Source: a virus. Taken from it: 55,554 nt of DNA. Both the position numbers and the translations under genes were made by a program. A model generated the notes under the pieces. That model did no database searches. It saw only the letters and a program-made list of their open reading frames with translations, and was not told the origin of the DNA. The stretch spans positions 1 through 55,554 of IMG/VR virus record IMGVR_UViG_3300033148_006010. The stretch is one strand, 5' to 3'. Of this stretch, positions 7,426 to 15,338 are shown piece after piece (position 1 is the stretch's first letter; the number at the start of each line of letters is the position of its first letter).

Positions 7426-8799
7426 ATGAATTATAAAGAATTTTTAAATAATAAAACTATTAATACATATAATAGTGGATTCAAAGTAAAAGATAGTGAT
7501 TTGAACCCTAAAATGTTCGATTTTCAAAAATATATAGTTAGTTTGGCATTATATAGGGGAAGTTCTGCTATTTTTGCGGATTGTGGTTTAGGTAAAACTA
7601 TTATGGAATTAGATTGGGCATATAATGTAGTAAAATATACTAATAAACCAGTTTTAATTTTGACTCCTCTTGCTGTATCTTATCAAATGCTCAGAGAAGG
7701 GAAAAAATTTGGTATTGAATGCACAAGGTCGGATAATGGGAATATTACAAGTGATATTATTGTGACGAATTATGAAAGATTAAAATATTTTAATAGTAAT
7801 GATTTTGCTGGTGTTGTATGTGACGAATCTAGTATTTTAAAGTCTTTTGATGGGGCTATTAAAAATAGTATAAATGGTTTTATGAAAAGGATTAAATTTA
7901 GATTATTAGCAACGGCGACGGCCGCTCCTAATGATTATATAGAGTTAGGTACGTCAAGTGAATGTTTAGGTAATTTAGGTTTTATGGACATGTTAAATAA
8001 ATACTTTAAAAATGATAGTAATAATAGTTCTATAGGCAGACGGTATTATGGTGAAGCTCCAAAATGGAGATTTAAGGGTCATGCAGAGTTGCCTTTTTGG
8101 AGATGGGTGATTTCATGGGCTATCGCTTGTAGAAAACCATCTGATTTAGGATTTGATGATAAAAAGTTTATATTGCCTAAATTAATTGAAAGATATCATT
8201 TAGTTGAAACTAATAAAAAGGCAGATGATATGTTATTTAATTTGCCAGCTTATGATTTGAGAGAACAGAGGCAAGAGAAGAAAAGAACAATAGAAGATAG
8301 ATGTGAAAAAATTTATGATTTAATAGGAGGAGATGATAAGATTACTATGGTATGGTGTCACTTAAATGATGAAGGGGATTTACTTGAAAGGATGATTCCT
8401 GATTCTGTGCAAATTAGTGGCAGAGAAAAAGACGAAATAAAAGAAAGAAAATTTTTAGATTTTTTAAATAGTGAAGTCAGAGTGCTGATTACTAAACCTA
8501 AAATTGGAGCATGGGGTTTGAATTTTCAGCATTGTAATCGTATTACTTATTTTCCATCACATTCTTATGAACAATATTATCAAGCAGTTCGGAGATGTTG
8601 GAGATTTGGGCAAAAGAAAAATGTTGAAGTTAATGTTGTTCACACTGTTGGAGAAAAACGGATATTGGAAAATATGCGGCAGAAAGCAAAAAAAGCCGAT
8701 GATATGTTTGCAAATTTAATTAATGAAGTAGATAATGCAATAAATTATAAAAAGGTAGATATATTTAAAAATAAAATGGAGTGTCCAAAATGGCTATAG
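7426..8799 (+). CDS. SF2/SNF2-type DNA helicase (457 aa)
   Basis: Motif I ADCGLGKT is at residues 51-58, motif II VVCDESS at ~130-136 (DExx form) and motif III ATAT at ~162-165. The C-terminal lobe carries motif V/VI (QAVRRCWRFGQ), characteristic of SNF2-like phage helicases. These ATPases translocate on duplex DNA and are common beside phage replication genes and methyltransferases. Start ATG 7426 lies just after the iteron region, so transcription or translation here could influence origin use. Length and motifs indicate an intact gene. Confidence 0.85.
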   Translation: MNYKEFLNNKTINTYNSGFKVKDSDLNPKMFDFQKYIVSLALYRGSSAIFADCGLGKTIMELDWAYNVVKYTNKPVLILTPLAVSYQMLREGKKFGIECTRSDNGNITSDIIVTNYERLKYFNSNDFAGVVCDESSILKSFDGAIKNSINGFMKRIKFRLLATATAAPNDYIELGTSSECLGNLGFMDMLNKYFKNDSNNSSIGRRYYGEAPKWRFKGHAELPFWRWVISWAIACRKPSDLGFDDKKFILPKLIERYHLVETNKKADDMLFNLPAYDLREQRQEKKRTIEDRCEKIYDLIGGDDKITMVWCHLNDEGDLLERMIPDSVQISGREKDEIKERKFLDFLNSEVRVLITKPKIGAWGLNFQHCNRITYFPSHSYEQYYQAVRRCWRFGQKKNVEVNVVHTVGEKRILENMRQKAKKADDMFANLINEVDNAINYKKVDIFKNKMECPKWL

Positions 8800-9767
8800 C
8801 GAATAAAATAATTAAGGATAAATATGCTTTATATCATGGAGATTGTATAGAAATTATGCAAGATATGCCTAACGATAGTATTCATTTATCTATATATTCT
8901 CCCCCATTTGGTGGTTTGTATAATTATAGTAGTAGTGAAAGAGATTTATCTAATTGTTTTGATTATGAAGAATTTTTTAAACATTATAATTTTGTTGTAA
9001 AAGAGATTAATAGATTAACTTTGCCCGGGCGAATTACGGCTGTACATTGTACTGATATTCCTTCTAGCAATACAGGACAAGATTATTTGACTGATTTTGC
9101 AGGTGACATTATTCGATTGCATGAAAAAACAGGATTTCATTTTATAGCAAGACATACTATATGGAAAGAACCTTTATGGGTTAGAAATAGAACTATGTGT
9201 AAAAATTTATCGCATAGAACAACAGTTGATGATTCTGCATATGCTGGGGTAGCTTCTGCTGATTATATGTTAATTTTTAGAAAAAAAGGTAAAAATAAAA
9301 TACCTATTATACATCCTACTGGTTTTCATTATTATTGTGGAGAATCGCCATTACCAAAAGAAGTTTTACAATATAAGGGTTTTAAAGGCGACCAGAAAAA
9401 AAATCAGTTTTCTCATCATGTATGGAGGCGTTATGCTAGTTCTATTTGGGATGATATTAGAATGAATAGAGTTTTACCGTTTAGAGATTGCAAAGACCCT
9501 GATGACGAAAAGCACGTGCATCCCTTACAGCTTGATATTATAGATAGAGTAATATCGTTAAGAAGTAATTTTGATGAAATTGTTTTTACTCCTTTTATGG
9601 GTGTTGGTAGTGAAGTATATAGTGCTATTGTTAATGGTAGAAAGGGGATAGGGGTAGAGTTAAAAGAAAGTTATTTTAGGCAAGCAGTTAAAAATATGGA
9701 AATTGCTAAATTTAATCAGTTTGAAGAAGATTCTAATAGTCAAATGAAGATATTTGATGAGATATAA
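8790..9767 (+). CDS. DNA methyltransferase, amino (N4/N6) type (325 aa)
   Basis: The catalytic SPPF motif (residues 37-40, motif IV of the N4-cytosine/N6-adenine class) comes first. The SAM-binding FMGVGS motif (motif I) lies near the C-terminus, followed by GRKGIGVELKESYF. This is the beta-type order. ATG 8790 is preferred over the GTG at 8781 because TGGAG lies seven bases upstream of it. The gene overlaps the helicase by 10 bases. There is no cognate restriction gene, so it is probably an orphan enzyme protecting phage DNA or marking replication. The target sequence cannot be read from the gene. Confidence 0.85.
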   Translation: MAIANKIIKDKYALYHGDCIEIMQDMPNDSIHLSIYSPPFGGLYNYSSSERDLSNCFDYEEFFKHYNFVVKEINRLTLPGRITAVHCTDIPSSNTGQDYLTDFAGDIIRLHEKTGFHFIARHTIWKEPLWVRNRTMCKNLSHRTTVDDSAYAGVASADYMLIFRKKGKNKIPIIHPTGFHYYCGESPLPKEVLQYKGFKGDQKKNQFSHHVWRRYASSIWDDIRMNRVLPFRDCKDPDDEKHVHPLQLDIIDRVISLRSNFDEIVFTPFMGVGSEVYSAIVNGRKGIGVELKESYFRQAVKNMEIAKFNQFEEDSNSQMKIFDEI

Positions 9768-10037
9768 ATGTTAATAAATCTAAAAAAATTATTTAGTAAA
9801 AAAGAACAAGAGCTAAATATCTGCGAAAAAATCATATCTCAAATGGAACCTATAAAAAGAGATAGATTTAGAAAAAGATACGAACAGGCTTTACAAAATG
9901 GAAATGCTAAGTGTGCAGATTGTGGGTTAGTGACAGGAGTATTTAATATTACTTTACATAAAGTTATTGATTCTGGAAAAGAGAAAAAAGTTTGTCAGAT
10001 TTGTTTAAAAAGATATGAAAAGAATCCCTGTAAATAA
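9768..10037 (+). CDS. Small zinc-finger protein (89 aa)
   Basis: Starts directly after the methyltransferase stop. The N-terminal half is a charged helix; the C-terminal half has CADCG and CQIC pairs plus a last Cys, a probable zinc knuckle with an intervening His. Such small zinc proteins in phage replication operons are often DNA-binding or endonuclease accessory factors. It lacks the HNH catalytic residues I would expect for an endonuclease. Function unknown. Confidence 0.55.
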   Translation: MLINLKKLFSKKEQELNICEKIISQMEPIKRDRFRKRYEQALQNGNAKCADCGLVTGVFNITLHKVIDSGKEKKVCQICLKRYEKNPCK

Positions 10038-10039
10038 TT

Positions 10040-10129
10040 CCTGTCGTTCTTACTTTATCAACCGTCTATTTAGAGGGTTAGTTAAAGGACAAAATGGGAT
10101 ATTATATAATTTTTCATTTGAACGGCAGG
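10040..10129 (+). promoter_or_regulatory. Structured leader upstream of the nucleotide-metabolism genes
   Basis: A 10-bp outer helix joins CCTGTCGTTC (10040-10049) and GAACGGCAGG (10120-10129), with one G-U pair. Inside is a long imperfect hairpin (10053-10087): CTTTA with TAAAG, AACC with GGTT and TCT with AGA around an ATTT loop. The remaining ~32 bases are unpaired and AT-rich. The element ends 19 bases before the SD-led HAD gene. A closed multi-helix unit before nucleotide-related genes resembles a riboswitch or attenuator, but it matches no class I recognise. Confidence 0.45.
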
Positions 10130-10148
10130 TTTGGGAATAGGAGAGATA

Positions 10149-10628
10149 ATGAATATAGGTTTTGATTTAGATGGCACTTTGTGTAATATTTCTGGTACAG
10201 AATTAAACTTACTTCAGATTAATAAGGAAAAATTTAAAAACTTGCATGGTAGACAAAACGCAGAAAAATATTATTATTTGGAGAGAAGGCCTACTTTTAA
10301 TGCAAGAATGTTTATGGCAGAAGGTGATAAAGGATTTGCAATTACAGCTAGGCCAAAAAAGTTTAAGGATATAACAAAGAGATGGATGAAGCATTTTTAT
10401 CCTGATATTCCAGTATATCATCTTACTAAAATAATTAAACTTAAAAAACATAAAAACATTGCAGAGATGATGTATCAGGTTGCTAAAAATAAGTTAAATA
10501 TAATGAGAAAATTGAAGATTAAAGTTTATTTTGATGATGACCCTCGTTCTATATTTGCTTTGAGAAAAATGTCGAAAGATATAAAATTTATTCAATATGG
10601 AGGTTTATTGCTCGATGAGAAAATTTGA
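10149..10628 (+). CDS. HAD-superfamily phosphatase, 5'-nucleotidase-like (159 aa)
   Basis: Motif I FDLDGTL holds the two catalytic Asp residues (6 and 8). An ITAR block gives motif II and VYFDDDPRS near residue 130 gives motif IV. The small size and position next to a dATP/dGTP pyrophosphohydrolase suggest a deoxynucleotide 5'-phosphatase of the NT5C-like group. ATG 10149 follows AGGAGAG; an upstream in-frame start at 10131 has no SD. It could lower a specific nucleotide pool during infection, but the substrate is unproven. Confidence 0.7.
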   Translation: MNIGFDLDGTLCNISGTELNLLQINKEKFKNLHGRQNAEKYYYLERRPTFNARMFMAEGDKGFAITARPKKFKDITKRWMKHFYPDIPVYHLTKIIKLKKHKNIAEMMYQVAKNKLNIMRKLKIKVYFDDDPRSIFALRKMSKDIKFIQYGGLLLDEKI

Positions 10629-10980
10629 TACAGGGGCTACTAGAGATAATGAGGAAGGAAAATATGATTATGAGGGGTTTTTGAGTCCTTTATTTCTTGA
10701 AGCGTTTGGTGCTTATATGAATGAACATAGAAAACAAGCTGATGGAGAGTTGAGAGATTCCGATAACTGGCAAAAAGGAATACCTTTAACAGCTTATATA
10801 AAATCCATGTTTAGACATTTTGTAGATTTATGGTTTTTACATAGAGGATATAAAAGATTTGATAAAAAAGATGGACACGAATTAACTATAATAGAAATTT
10901 GTTGTGCGATTATGTTTAATGTTCAAGGATATGGACACGAAACTATTAAAAAACAGATAAAGGATAGTATAAATGAATAA
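10615..10980 (+). CDS. MazZ-like dATP/dGTP pyrophosphohydrolase (121 aa)
   Basis: The product carries the family signature FDTGATRD, the block YDYEGFLSPLFLEAF and RDSDNWQKGIP with MFRHFVDLWFLHRG. I recognise this as the dATP/dGTP diphosphohydrolase family (DUF5664 type). It includes MazZ of phages that replace adenine by 2-aminoadenine, but many members occur in ordinary-genome phages. The ATG at 10615 fits the conserved N-terminus MRKFDTGA; GGAGG is 11 bases upstream. It overlaps the HAD gene by 14 bases. No PurZ or DatZ homologue is seen in this window. Confidence 0.75.
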   Translation: MRKFDTGATRDNEEGKYDYEGFLSPLFLEAFGAYMNEHRKQADGELRDSDNWQKGIPLTAYIKSMFRHFVDLWFLHRGYKRFDKKDGHELTIIEICCAIMFNVQGYGHETIKKQIKDSINE

Positions 10981-11776
10981 GTTTATTTTTTGGGATTTCG
11001 ATTCAAAAAAGCACATTAAAACTGATAAAGTTTTACAAATGAGTGCTACCGATATTTCAATGGGGCAAGAGTGTGAATGGAAACTTTATTTTAAATATAC
11101 AAAAGTATTAAAACCGAAGAAAAATATATATTTAGTAATGGGAAGTGTTTTTCATTCAGTTATAGAACAGGATTTAAAATATTTTGTATTGCAGAAAAAA
11201 CATAAAACATATCAAGATTTAAAGACTTATTTTGAAAGTGAATGGAGCCGACAGATTCAAAATTGTGATATGCGAAATTTATCTGAAATAGAAGCTAAAA
11301 ATAAGTGTTTGAATTATATTACTAATTACTATAGAGATATTATTAAACTTATATATCCTTTAAATATAGAAAATATAGAAAGATTTTTTAGAACATTTAT
11401 TACTTATCAAGGGCAAAGATTAGGAATTACTGGGAAGGTAGATTTAATAGATAAATCGTTATTTATAGTAGACCATAAAACAAGCTCAAGAGGGTGGACA
11501 CAAGAAGAAGCTAATAAAGAATTTCAGGCACAGATTTATCCTTATTGTTTAAAAAGTTTAGGATTGGATATAAGAGGATTTAAGTTTAATGTAGTAAATA
11601 AGCAAGGAGTTAATGTTTTTACAATCAATTATGATACAGCGAAAGTTAAAGATATTTTAATAAAAGCATTTGATACTAAAAAGCATTTAGAAGAGGGGAA
11701 TATGTTTAGAGCTAAGAGTCAAAGAATATGTAAGTTTTGTGAATATAATAGTATTTGTAAGGAGAAATTAGGATAG
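10973..11776 (+). CDS. Cas4/RecB-like PD-(D/E)XK nuclease (267 aa)
   Basis: After an N-terminal segment with MSATDISMGQECEWKLYFKY, the nuclease core shows GKVDLID (catalytic Asp) and VDHKTSS (D-x-K). A C-terminal cysteine group (CKFCEYNSIC) probably ligates an iron-sulfur cluster with an upstream Cys, as in Cas4/AddB-type nucleases. It is directly upstream of RecT, so it is the probable exonuclease partner of the annealase in phage recombination. It overlaps the previous gene by 8 bases and looks intact. Confidence 0.8.
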   Translation: MNKFIFWDFDSKKHIKTDKVLQMSATDISMGQECEWKLYFKYTKVLKPKKNIYLVMGSVFHSVIEQDLKYFVLQKKHKTYQDLKTYFESEWSRQIQNCDMRNLSEIEAKNKCLNYITNYYRDIIKLIYPLNIENIERFFRTFITYQGQRLGITGKVDLIDKSLFIVDHKTSSRGWTQEEANKEFQAQIYPYCLKSLGLDIRGFKFNVVNKQGVNVFTINYDTAKVKDILIKAFDTKKHLEEGNMFRAKSQRICKFCEYNSICKEKLG

Positions 11777-13005
11777 TGAATAAAGAAGAAATTAATAATT
11801 ATATATTAGAAGTACAAGAAAAATGGGATAATCTTACACAGAAAGGACAGCAAGAATTTTTAGATGCGTTAGTTAATGCAGATATGACTTTAGCAAAAGA
11901 TCCGAGAGCATATGAATTAGTGCAAGATGCGTTAGATTGGGAAAATAAATTAAGAAAGGAGAAAAATATGGAAAATAAAAATAAGACAGGTAAGGAATTA
12001 TCTACTATTTTGAAAAGCGGTGCTATTGTAAAACAGGAAATGACTAATCAAGAGTGGAAAGAGATAGTAATTTCTTTATATCATTCAGGTTATTTTGCAG
12101 ATGTAAAATCAGTAGCACAAGCAATTGCAAAAGCACAATGTGGTAAAGAGTTAGGTTTTGCTCCGTTTTATTCTTTACAACACGTGTATATTATACCTGG
12201 AAAGCCTCCTGCTGTAGATGGGCAAGCGATGGCGGCATTAATAAAGAGAGCTGGATATAATTATAGAGCTATTAAACATAATAACGATATTTGTACTATT
12301 AAGTTTTTTGACCAGAAAGGGCAAGAGTTAGGGGAATCTACTTTTACTTATGAAGAAGCTAGAAGAATTAGGCAAGGTGGGAAAGCATTAACTGATAAAT
12401 CTGTATGGCAGAACTATAGGCAGGATTTATTATTCTGGAGAACATTATCAAGAGGGGCTAGAAGATATTGTCCTGATGCTATATCTGGAGTTTATTATTA
12501 TGAAGAAGTGGATTATGATACACAACAGATAGAAACTTCAAAAACTGATTTGTCTGAATTTAAAACAGATACCAAGTCAGAACAAAAACAAGTTCCTGTA
12601 GTAGATGCAGAAATTGTACAAGAAACAAAAGGTCGTAAAGAACAGCTTCAAGAATTAGTTGAACAACATGGAAAGGATAAAATAAAACAAGCAAAAGATA
12701 AATTAGAAATTCAAGAATCGCTATTAAATATTACAGATGAGGCATTTAAAGCATTTGCTGAATCATTAGAAGTTAAAAAAGAAAAGGAAAAAGAAGAAAA
12801 ACCCGAAAAAAAGAAAAAATCTAAAAAAGCTGGAATGACTATAGATGAAAAGAAATCTAAATTAATAGAATTAGTGGAAAAATATGGAAAAGCAGATGTT
12901 AAGGAAGTTAAAGATAAAATGGAAATTGAAGGTAAAATTGTTGAACTTAATGATAAAGAATTTAATAAATTCGTTAAAAATGTTGAAAAGGAGGCAGATA
13001 TATAA
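11776..13005 (+). CDS. recT: RecT-family ssDNA annealing protein, extended (409 aa, GTG start)
   Basis: The RecT core (residues ~65-260) includes AIAKAQCGKELGFAPFYSLQHVYIIPGKPPAVDGQAM and LLFWRTLSRGARRYCPDAI, matching RecT-type annealases that pair complementary single strands. The GTG start at 11776 overlaps the nuclease stop. A second start, ATG 11968, has a strong SD (AAAGGAGAAAAAT) and would give a 345-residue form beginning exactly before the RecT core. The C-terminus has two tandem ~40-residue repeats (ELVEQHGKDKIKQAKDKLEI and ELVEKYGKADVKEVKDKMEI) joined by a Lys/Glu linker, unusual for RecT. Confidence 0.8.
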   Translation: MNKEEINNYILEVQEKWDNLTQKGQQEFLDALVNADMTLAKDPRAYELVQDALDWENKLRKEKNMENKNKTGKELSTILKSGAIVKQEMTNQEWKEIVISLYHSGYFADVKSVAQAIAKAQCGKELGFAPFYSLQHVYIIPGKPPAVDGQAMAALIKRAGYNYRAIKHNNDICTIKFFDQKGQELGESTFTYEEARRIRQGGKALTDKSVWQNYRQDLLFWRTLSRGARRYCPDAISGVYYYEEVDYDTQQIETSKTDLSEFKTDTKSEQKQVPVVDAEIVQETKGRKEQLQELVEQHGKDKIKQAKDKLEIQESLLNITDEAFKAFAESLEVKKEKEKEEKPEKKKKSKKAGMTIDEKKSKLIELVEKYGKADVKEVKDKMEIEGKIVELNDKEFNKFVKNVEKEADI

Positions 13006-13445
13006 TGGATTTAAGTTATAAGCCATTTGAAGATATTACTAATGTTAAAGACGGTACTCCTGCTAATGCGTTTTTAAGGTTCTTTTATGCTTTTAAAGAA
13101 AGAAATCCAGATAAGATGCTAGAAGTATGTCAAAAGACGTGGAAATCGAAGCCTAAGGCACGAGAAAAGCTAGAATTGTGGTTTGGTACGTTATTCTTAA
13201 AAGGAATGAAAATAACTGAAATAAAGCGTATTTCTGATACTGTCTATGATGTTACAGCTAGAGTAGGGATCAAGCCGAGAAAACAGCAACAATCGTTAGT
13301 TACTTTAGTTACAGGGCGTGTAATTTGCGAATCTCATCCTTATACACCTAGTAAAATGGGAACATGGGGAGTTAATCCTTTAAGTGTTTTAAAAGGGCTT
13401 GGAATTGTAAAGAAAATTTATTTTGATGAACAGTTTTTTGAATAG
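13005..13445 (+). CDS. Hypothetical protein, NTF2-like fold suspected (146 aa)
   Basis: Start ATG overlaps the RecT stop (TAATG), with AGGAGG upstream. The N-terminal half has paired helices (GTPANAFLRFFYAFKERNPDKMLEVCQ) and the second half beta strands (EIKRISDTVYDVTARVGI, LVTLVTGRVICE). This is the secondary-structure order of NTF2-like proteins, but there is no sequence signature. It closes the recombination block. Confidence 0.5.
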   Translation: MDLSYKPFEDITNVKDGTPANAFLRFFYAFKERNPDKMLEVCQKTWKSKPKAREKLELWFGTLFLKGMKITEIKRISDTVYDVTARVGIKPRKQQQSLVTLVTGRVICESHPYTPSKMGTWGVNPLSVLKGLGIVKKIYFDEQFFE

Positions 13446-13451
13446 TTTAGT

Positions 13452-13472
13452 ATAAACTATAAACTATAAACT
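13452..13472. repeat. Three tandem ATAAACT heptamers
   Basis: ATAAACT occurs three times head to tail at 13452-13472, just after the stop of the previous gene and preceded by AGTTTAGT, which adds partial dyad symmetry. The 108-base gap also holds a TATAAT at 13546-13551 directly before the next ATG. The repeat looks like an operator for a small DNA-binding protein, possibly one of the HTH proteins encoded nearby. Confidence 0.4.
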
Positions 13473-13553
13473 TATGTAATAAAATACATATATAATATGT
13501 AATAAATTATATATTGGAATAATGATAAAAATATTGTTTATACGATATAATAT

Positions 13554-14258
13554 ATGAAAAATGTAAAAAATAATAGATTAAAACATATAAAAAAAGTGAA
13601 AAAAGAAGGTAGATATTTCTTTAGTGTTGTTGAAGAATGTGTAATGAATAAAGAATATCAATGGGGAAGAGGTGGAAGAATAGAAGTTTATGATTCTAAA
13701 GATAAATCAGGTTATGCATTATATGAAGCACGTTTTTTTATTCCTAAAGAGTTTATAAATACTTTTAGAGAAGTGTTTGATTTTAAAACGTCAAATAGAT
13801 TGCCTTTTATTCGTTTTGATTGTGATGATATAAATAGTAATGTAAATTATGTTAATTTAACAGCAGGATTATTGCAAAATAGGTATGAAGGGCAAAAAAT
13901 ACGCCTTCAATCTTCCCATTTAGAATCTCATTCTTATGATAGATTTATTAATTCTTTAAGTGATGATTTGCTTTATAATTTAGCTATAGGAAGACAATGT
14001 ACTATTGTTGATTGTAGTTCTAATTATACTGGGAAGATTAAGCGTAGAGGGTTGCCTATAATAAAATATATATTAGATTATATTTGGTTTAAAAAAGAAA
14101 CAATTATTTCACCTTATGGATTAGCTCAAATGCGTACTATTTATCAAGGGCTTTCAAAAACAACAAAACAGAGAATAAAATACTATAGAAAGTTTTTACA
14201 TGTAGATGATATTAGATTGAGAGTTGTAATAATACCAGTTTATAAAGAAAAATATTGA
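13554..14258 (+). CDS. Hypothetical protein (234 aa)
   Basis: A basic N-terminus (NNRLKHIKKVKKEGRYFFSVV) leads into a mixed alpha/beta body with GGRIEVYDSKDKSGYALYEARFFIPKEF, and a basic C-terminal third (TTKQRIKYYRKFLHV). No signal, membrane segment or catalytic motif is recognised. No SD precedes ATG 13554 and a TATAAT box lies only two bases upstream, so the true start may be internal (next ATG 13644) or the mRNA begins further upstream. Possibly regulatory, by position. Confidence 0.5.
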   Translation: MKNVKNNRLKHIKKVKKEGRYFFSVVEECVMNKEYQWGRGGRIEVYDSKDKSGYALYEARFFIPKEFINTFREVFDFKTSNRLPFIRFDCDDINSNVNYVNLTAGLLQNRYEGQKIRLQSSHLESHSYDRFINSLSDDLLYNLAIGRQCTIVDCSSNYTGKIKRRGLPIIKYILDYIWFKKETIISPYGLAQMRTIYQGLSKTTKQRIKYYRKFLHVDDIRLRVVIIPVYKEKY

Positions 14259-14270
14259 GAGGTAAAAAAT

Positions 14271-14504
14271 ATGGGTATATTCATGCAAAAAGTTAATAGT
14301 AAAAATGTAGATAGTGTTGGATATGGTGAGAATCAGACTTTGAGGATTAAATTTAAGAGTGGAGCTATTTATGATTATCTTCAAGTACCTATAGGAGTAT
14401 TTAATCTTCTTATACAGCTTAGTAAATCAGGACAGTCTATTACAAAGGCTTTAAATCAGCATGTGAAAGATATATTTCCATTTACGAGGATTGATAATAA
14501 ATGA
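14271..14504 (+). CDS. KTSC-domain protein (77 aa)
   Basis: The sequence matches the KTSC pattern: VNSKNVDSVGYGENQTLRIKFKSGAIYDYLQVP, followed by a helix. The family is named for a short C-terminal KTSC-like motif, which is not visible here; the end is RIDNK. KTSC domains occur singly or fused to phage and lysyl-tRNA-synthetase-like proteins; their role is not established. The gene is SD-led (GAGAGG) and ends in an ATGA overlap. Confidence 0.75.
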   Translation: MGIFMQKVNSKNVDSVGYGENQTLRIKFKSGAIYDYLQVPIGVFNLLIQLSKSGQSITKALNQHVKDIFPFTRIDNK

Positions 14505-14680
14505 AACATAATAAATTTTATACAAATGCTCGTAAATTCAAGATATATCAAGATTATGTATCTTTAGTTACTATTAAGTATTTAAAACCGAAAGATGCCG
14601 TAAAACAGATATGTAAGAAGTATAATATTTGTAAAAAGACACTTTATAATTACTTAAATAAGTTTAAGGGAATGATATGA
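14501..14680 (+). CDS. Small HTH protein, copy 1 (59 aa)
   Basis: ATG 14501 overlaps the KTSC stop. Residues ~28-56 (LKPKDAVKQICKKYNICKKTLYNYLNKF) fit a helix-turn-helix like those in Helix-turn-helix_23/resolvase-type DNA-binding modules. The 60-residue protein at 14849 has the same order (LTPKQASMKIQEKYNICRRSIYYYIKQF), so the two are paralogues. Both are candidates for binding the operator-like repeats at 13452 or 15075. The stop overlaps the next start. Confidence 0.6.
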   Translation: MKHNKFYTNARKFKIYQDYVSLVTIKYLKPKDAVKQICKKYNICKKTLYNYLNKFKGMI

Positions 14681-14847
14681 CTGTAGTTTGCAAATATATA
14701 TATAGTCGCAGGCAAAAACGAAGAAAACATCATAATAAATATCCAAAAATTATTTCTTATGAATGTAAAAGAGGTAATCATAATGGATGTACTTCTTTGA
14801 ATTGTATATGTAAATGTCATAATAAAGCATATTTAATGAGAGGTTAA
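14677..14847 (+). CDS. Small Cys/His zinc peptide (56 aa)
   Basis: ATG 14677 overlaps the preceding TGA and follows AAGGGA. After a basic N-terminus (YSRRQKRRKHHNK), residues 30-48 read CKRGNHNGCTSLNCICKCH. This C-x-x-G-x-H-x-x-C ... C-x-C-x-CH pattern occurs in small phage and bacterial zinc peptides. It lies between the two HTH paralogues and is probably part of the same regulatory cluster. Function unknown. Confidence 0.6.
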   Translation: MTVVCKYIYSRRQKRRKHHNKYPKIISYECKRGNHNGCTSLNCICKCHNKAYLMRG

Positions 14848-14848
14848 T

Positions 14849-15031
14849 ATGGAATCATGGTTTTATGAAGCGAATAAGCGTAAAATAAAGATATTGAAAG
14901 AGTATTTATATTTACTTAATAAAAAGAGTTTAACCCCAAAACAAGCATCCATGAAGATTCAAGAAAAATACAATATATGTAGAAGAAGTATTTACTACTA
15001 TATTAAACAGTTTAAAAACACTCCTTTATAG
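14849..15031 (+). CDS. Small HTH protein, copy 2 (60 aa)
   Basis: Starts one base after the previous stop, with GAGAGG upstream. The C-terminal half is a helix-turn-helix (LTPKQASMKIQEKYNICRRSIYYYIKQF) aligned with the protein at 14501. The recognition helix differs enough that the two may bind different sites. It is the last gene before the 307-base gap leading to the packaging genes, a natural place for a late-gene regulator. Confidence 0.6.
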   Translation: MESWFYEANKRKIKILKEYLYLLNKKSLTPKQASMKIQEKYNICRRSIYYYIKQFKNTPL

Positions 15032-15338
15032 TCGAAAACATACCTTAATAGAAATCTATATTTAAACTAATAGATTGCAAAACGTTGCAAAACGTTGCAA
15101 CAATCTTGATTTCCTTTTATTTATCTATTATATTATTAGTACATTAGAATTACTTCATAGTATAATACGTTATAGTAAAATTTAAAGTTTTTTGCATTGA
15201 TTTTTGAAAAAGTTTAATCGTAAAAATTGAAAAAATGAATTAAACTGATTTAGTCGTAAAAACAGCTTGCTTGTAGATATATAACTATGACGTATTTGAC
15301 GATTAAAAATAGCTAACGTAGGAGCAAATAAAAAGCGT
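15032..15338 (+). promoter_or_regulatory. Gap between early and packaging modules; candidate late promoter region
   Basis: This 307-base gap has no credible ORF. It contains the TTGCAAAACG repeats (15075-15101), a TATAAT at 15161-15166 in a CATAGTATAATACG context without a good -35 box, and two related stretches ending in CGTAAAAA near 15220 and 15257. A weak -35 suggests an activator-dependent promoter, as expected for late genes. No intrinsic terminator was found. Confidence 0.35.
15075..15101. repeat. Tandem TTGCAAAACG repeat, operator-like
   Basis: Two perfect copies of the decamer TTGCAAAACG (15075-15084 and 15085-15094) are followed by TTGCAAC (15095-15101). Each junction contains the palindrome AACGTT, and the last part forms GTTGCAAC, so the run is close to symmetric. 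It has the roughly one-turn spacing of cooperative protein-binding sites and lies ~45 bases past two HTH genes. Confidence 0.45.
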
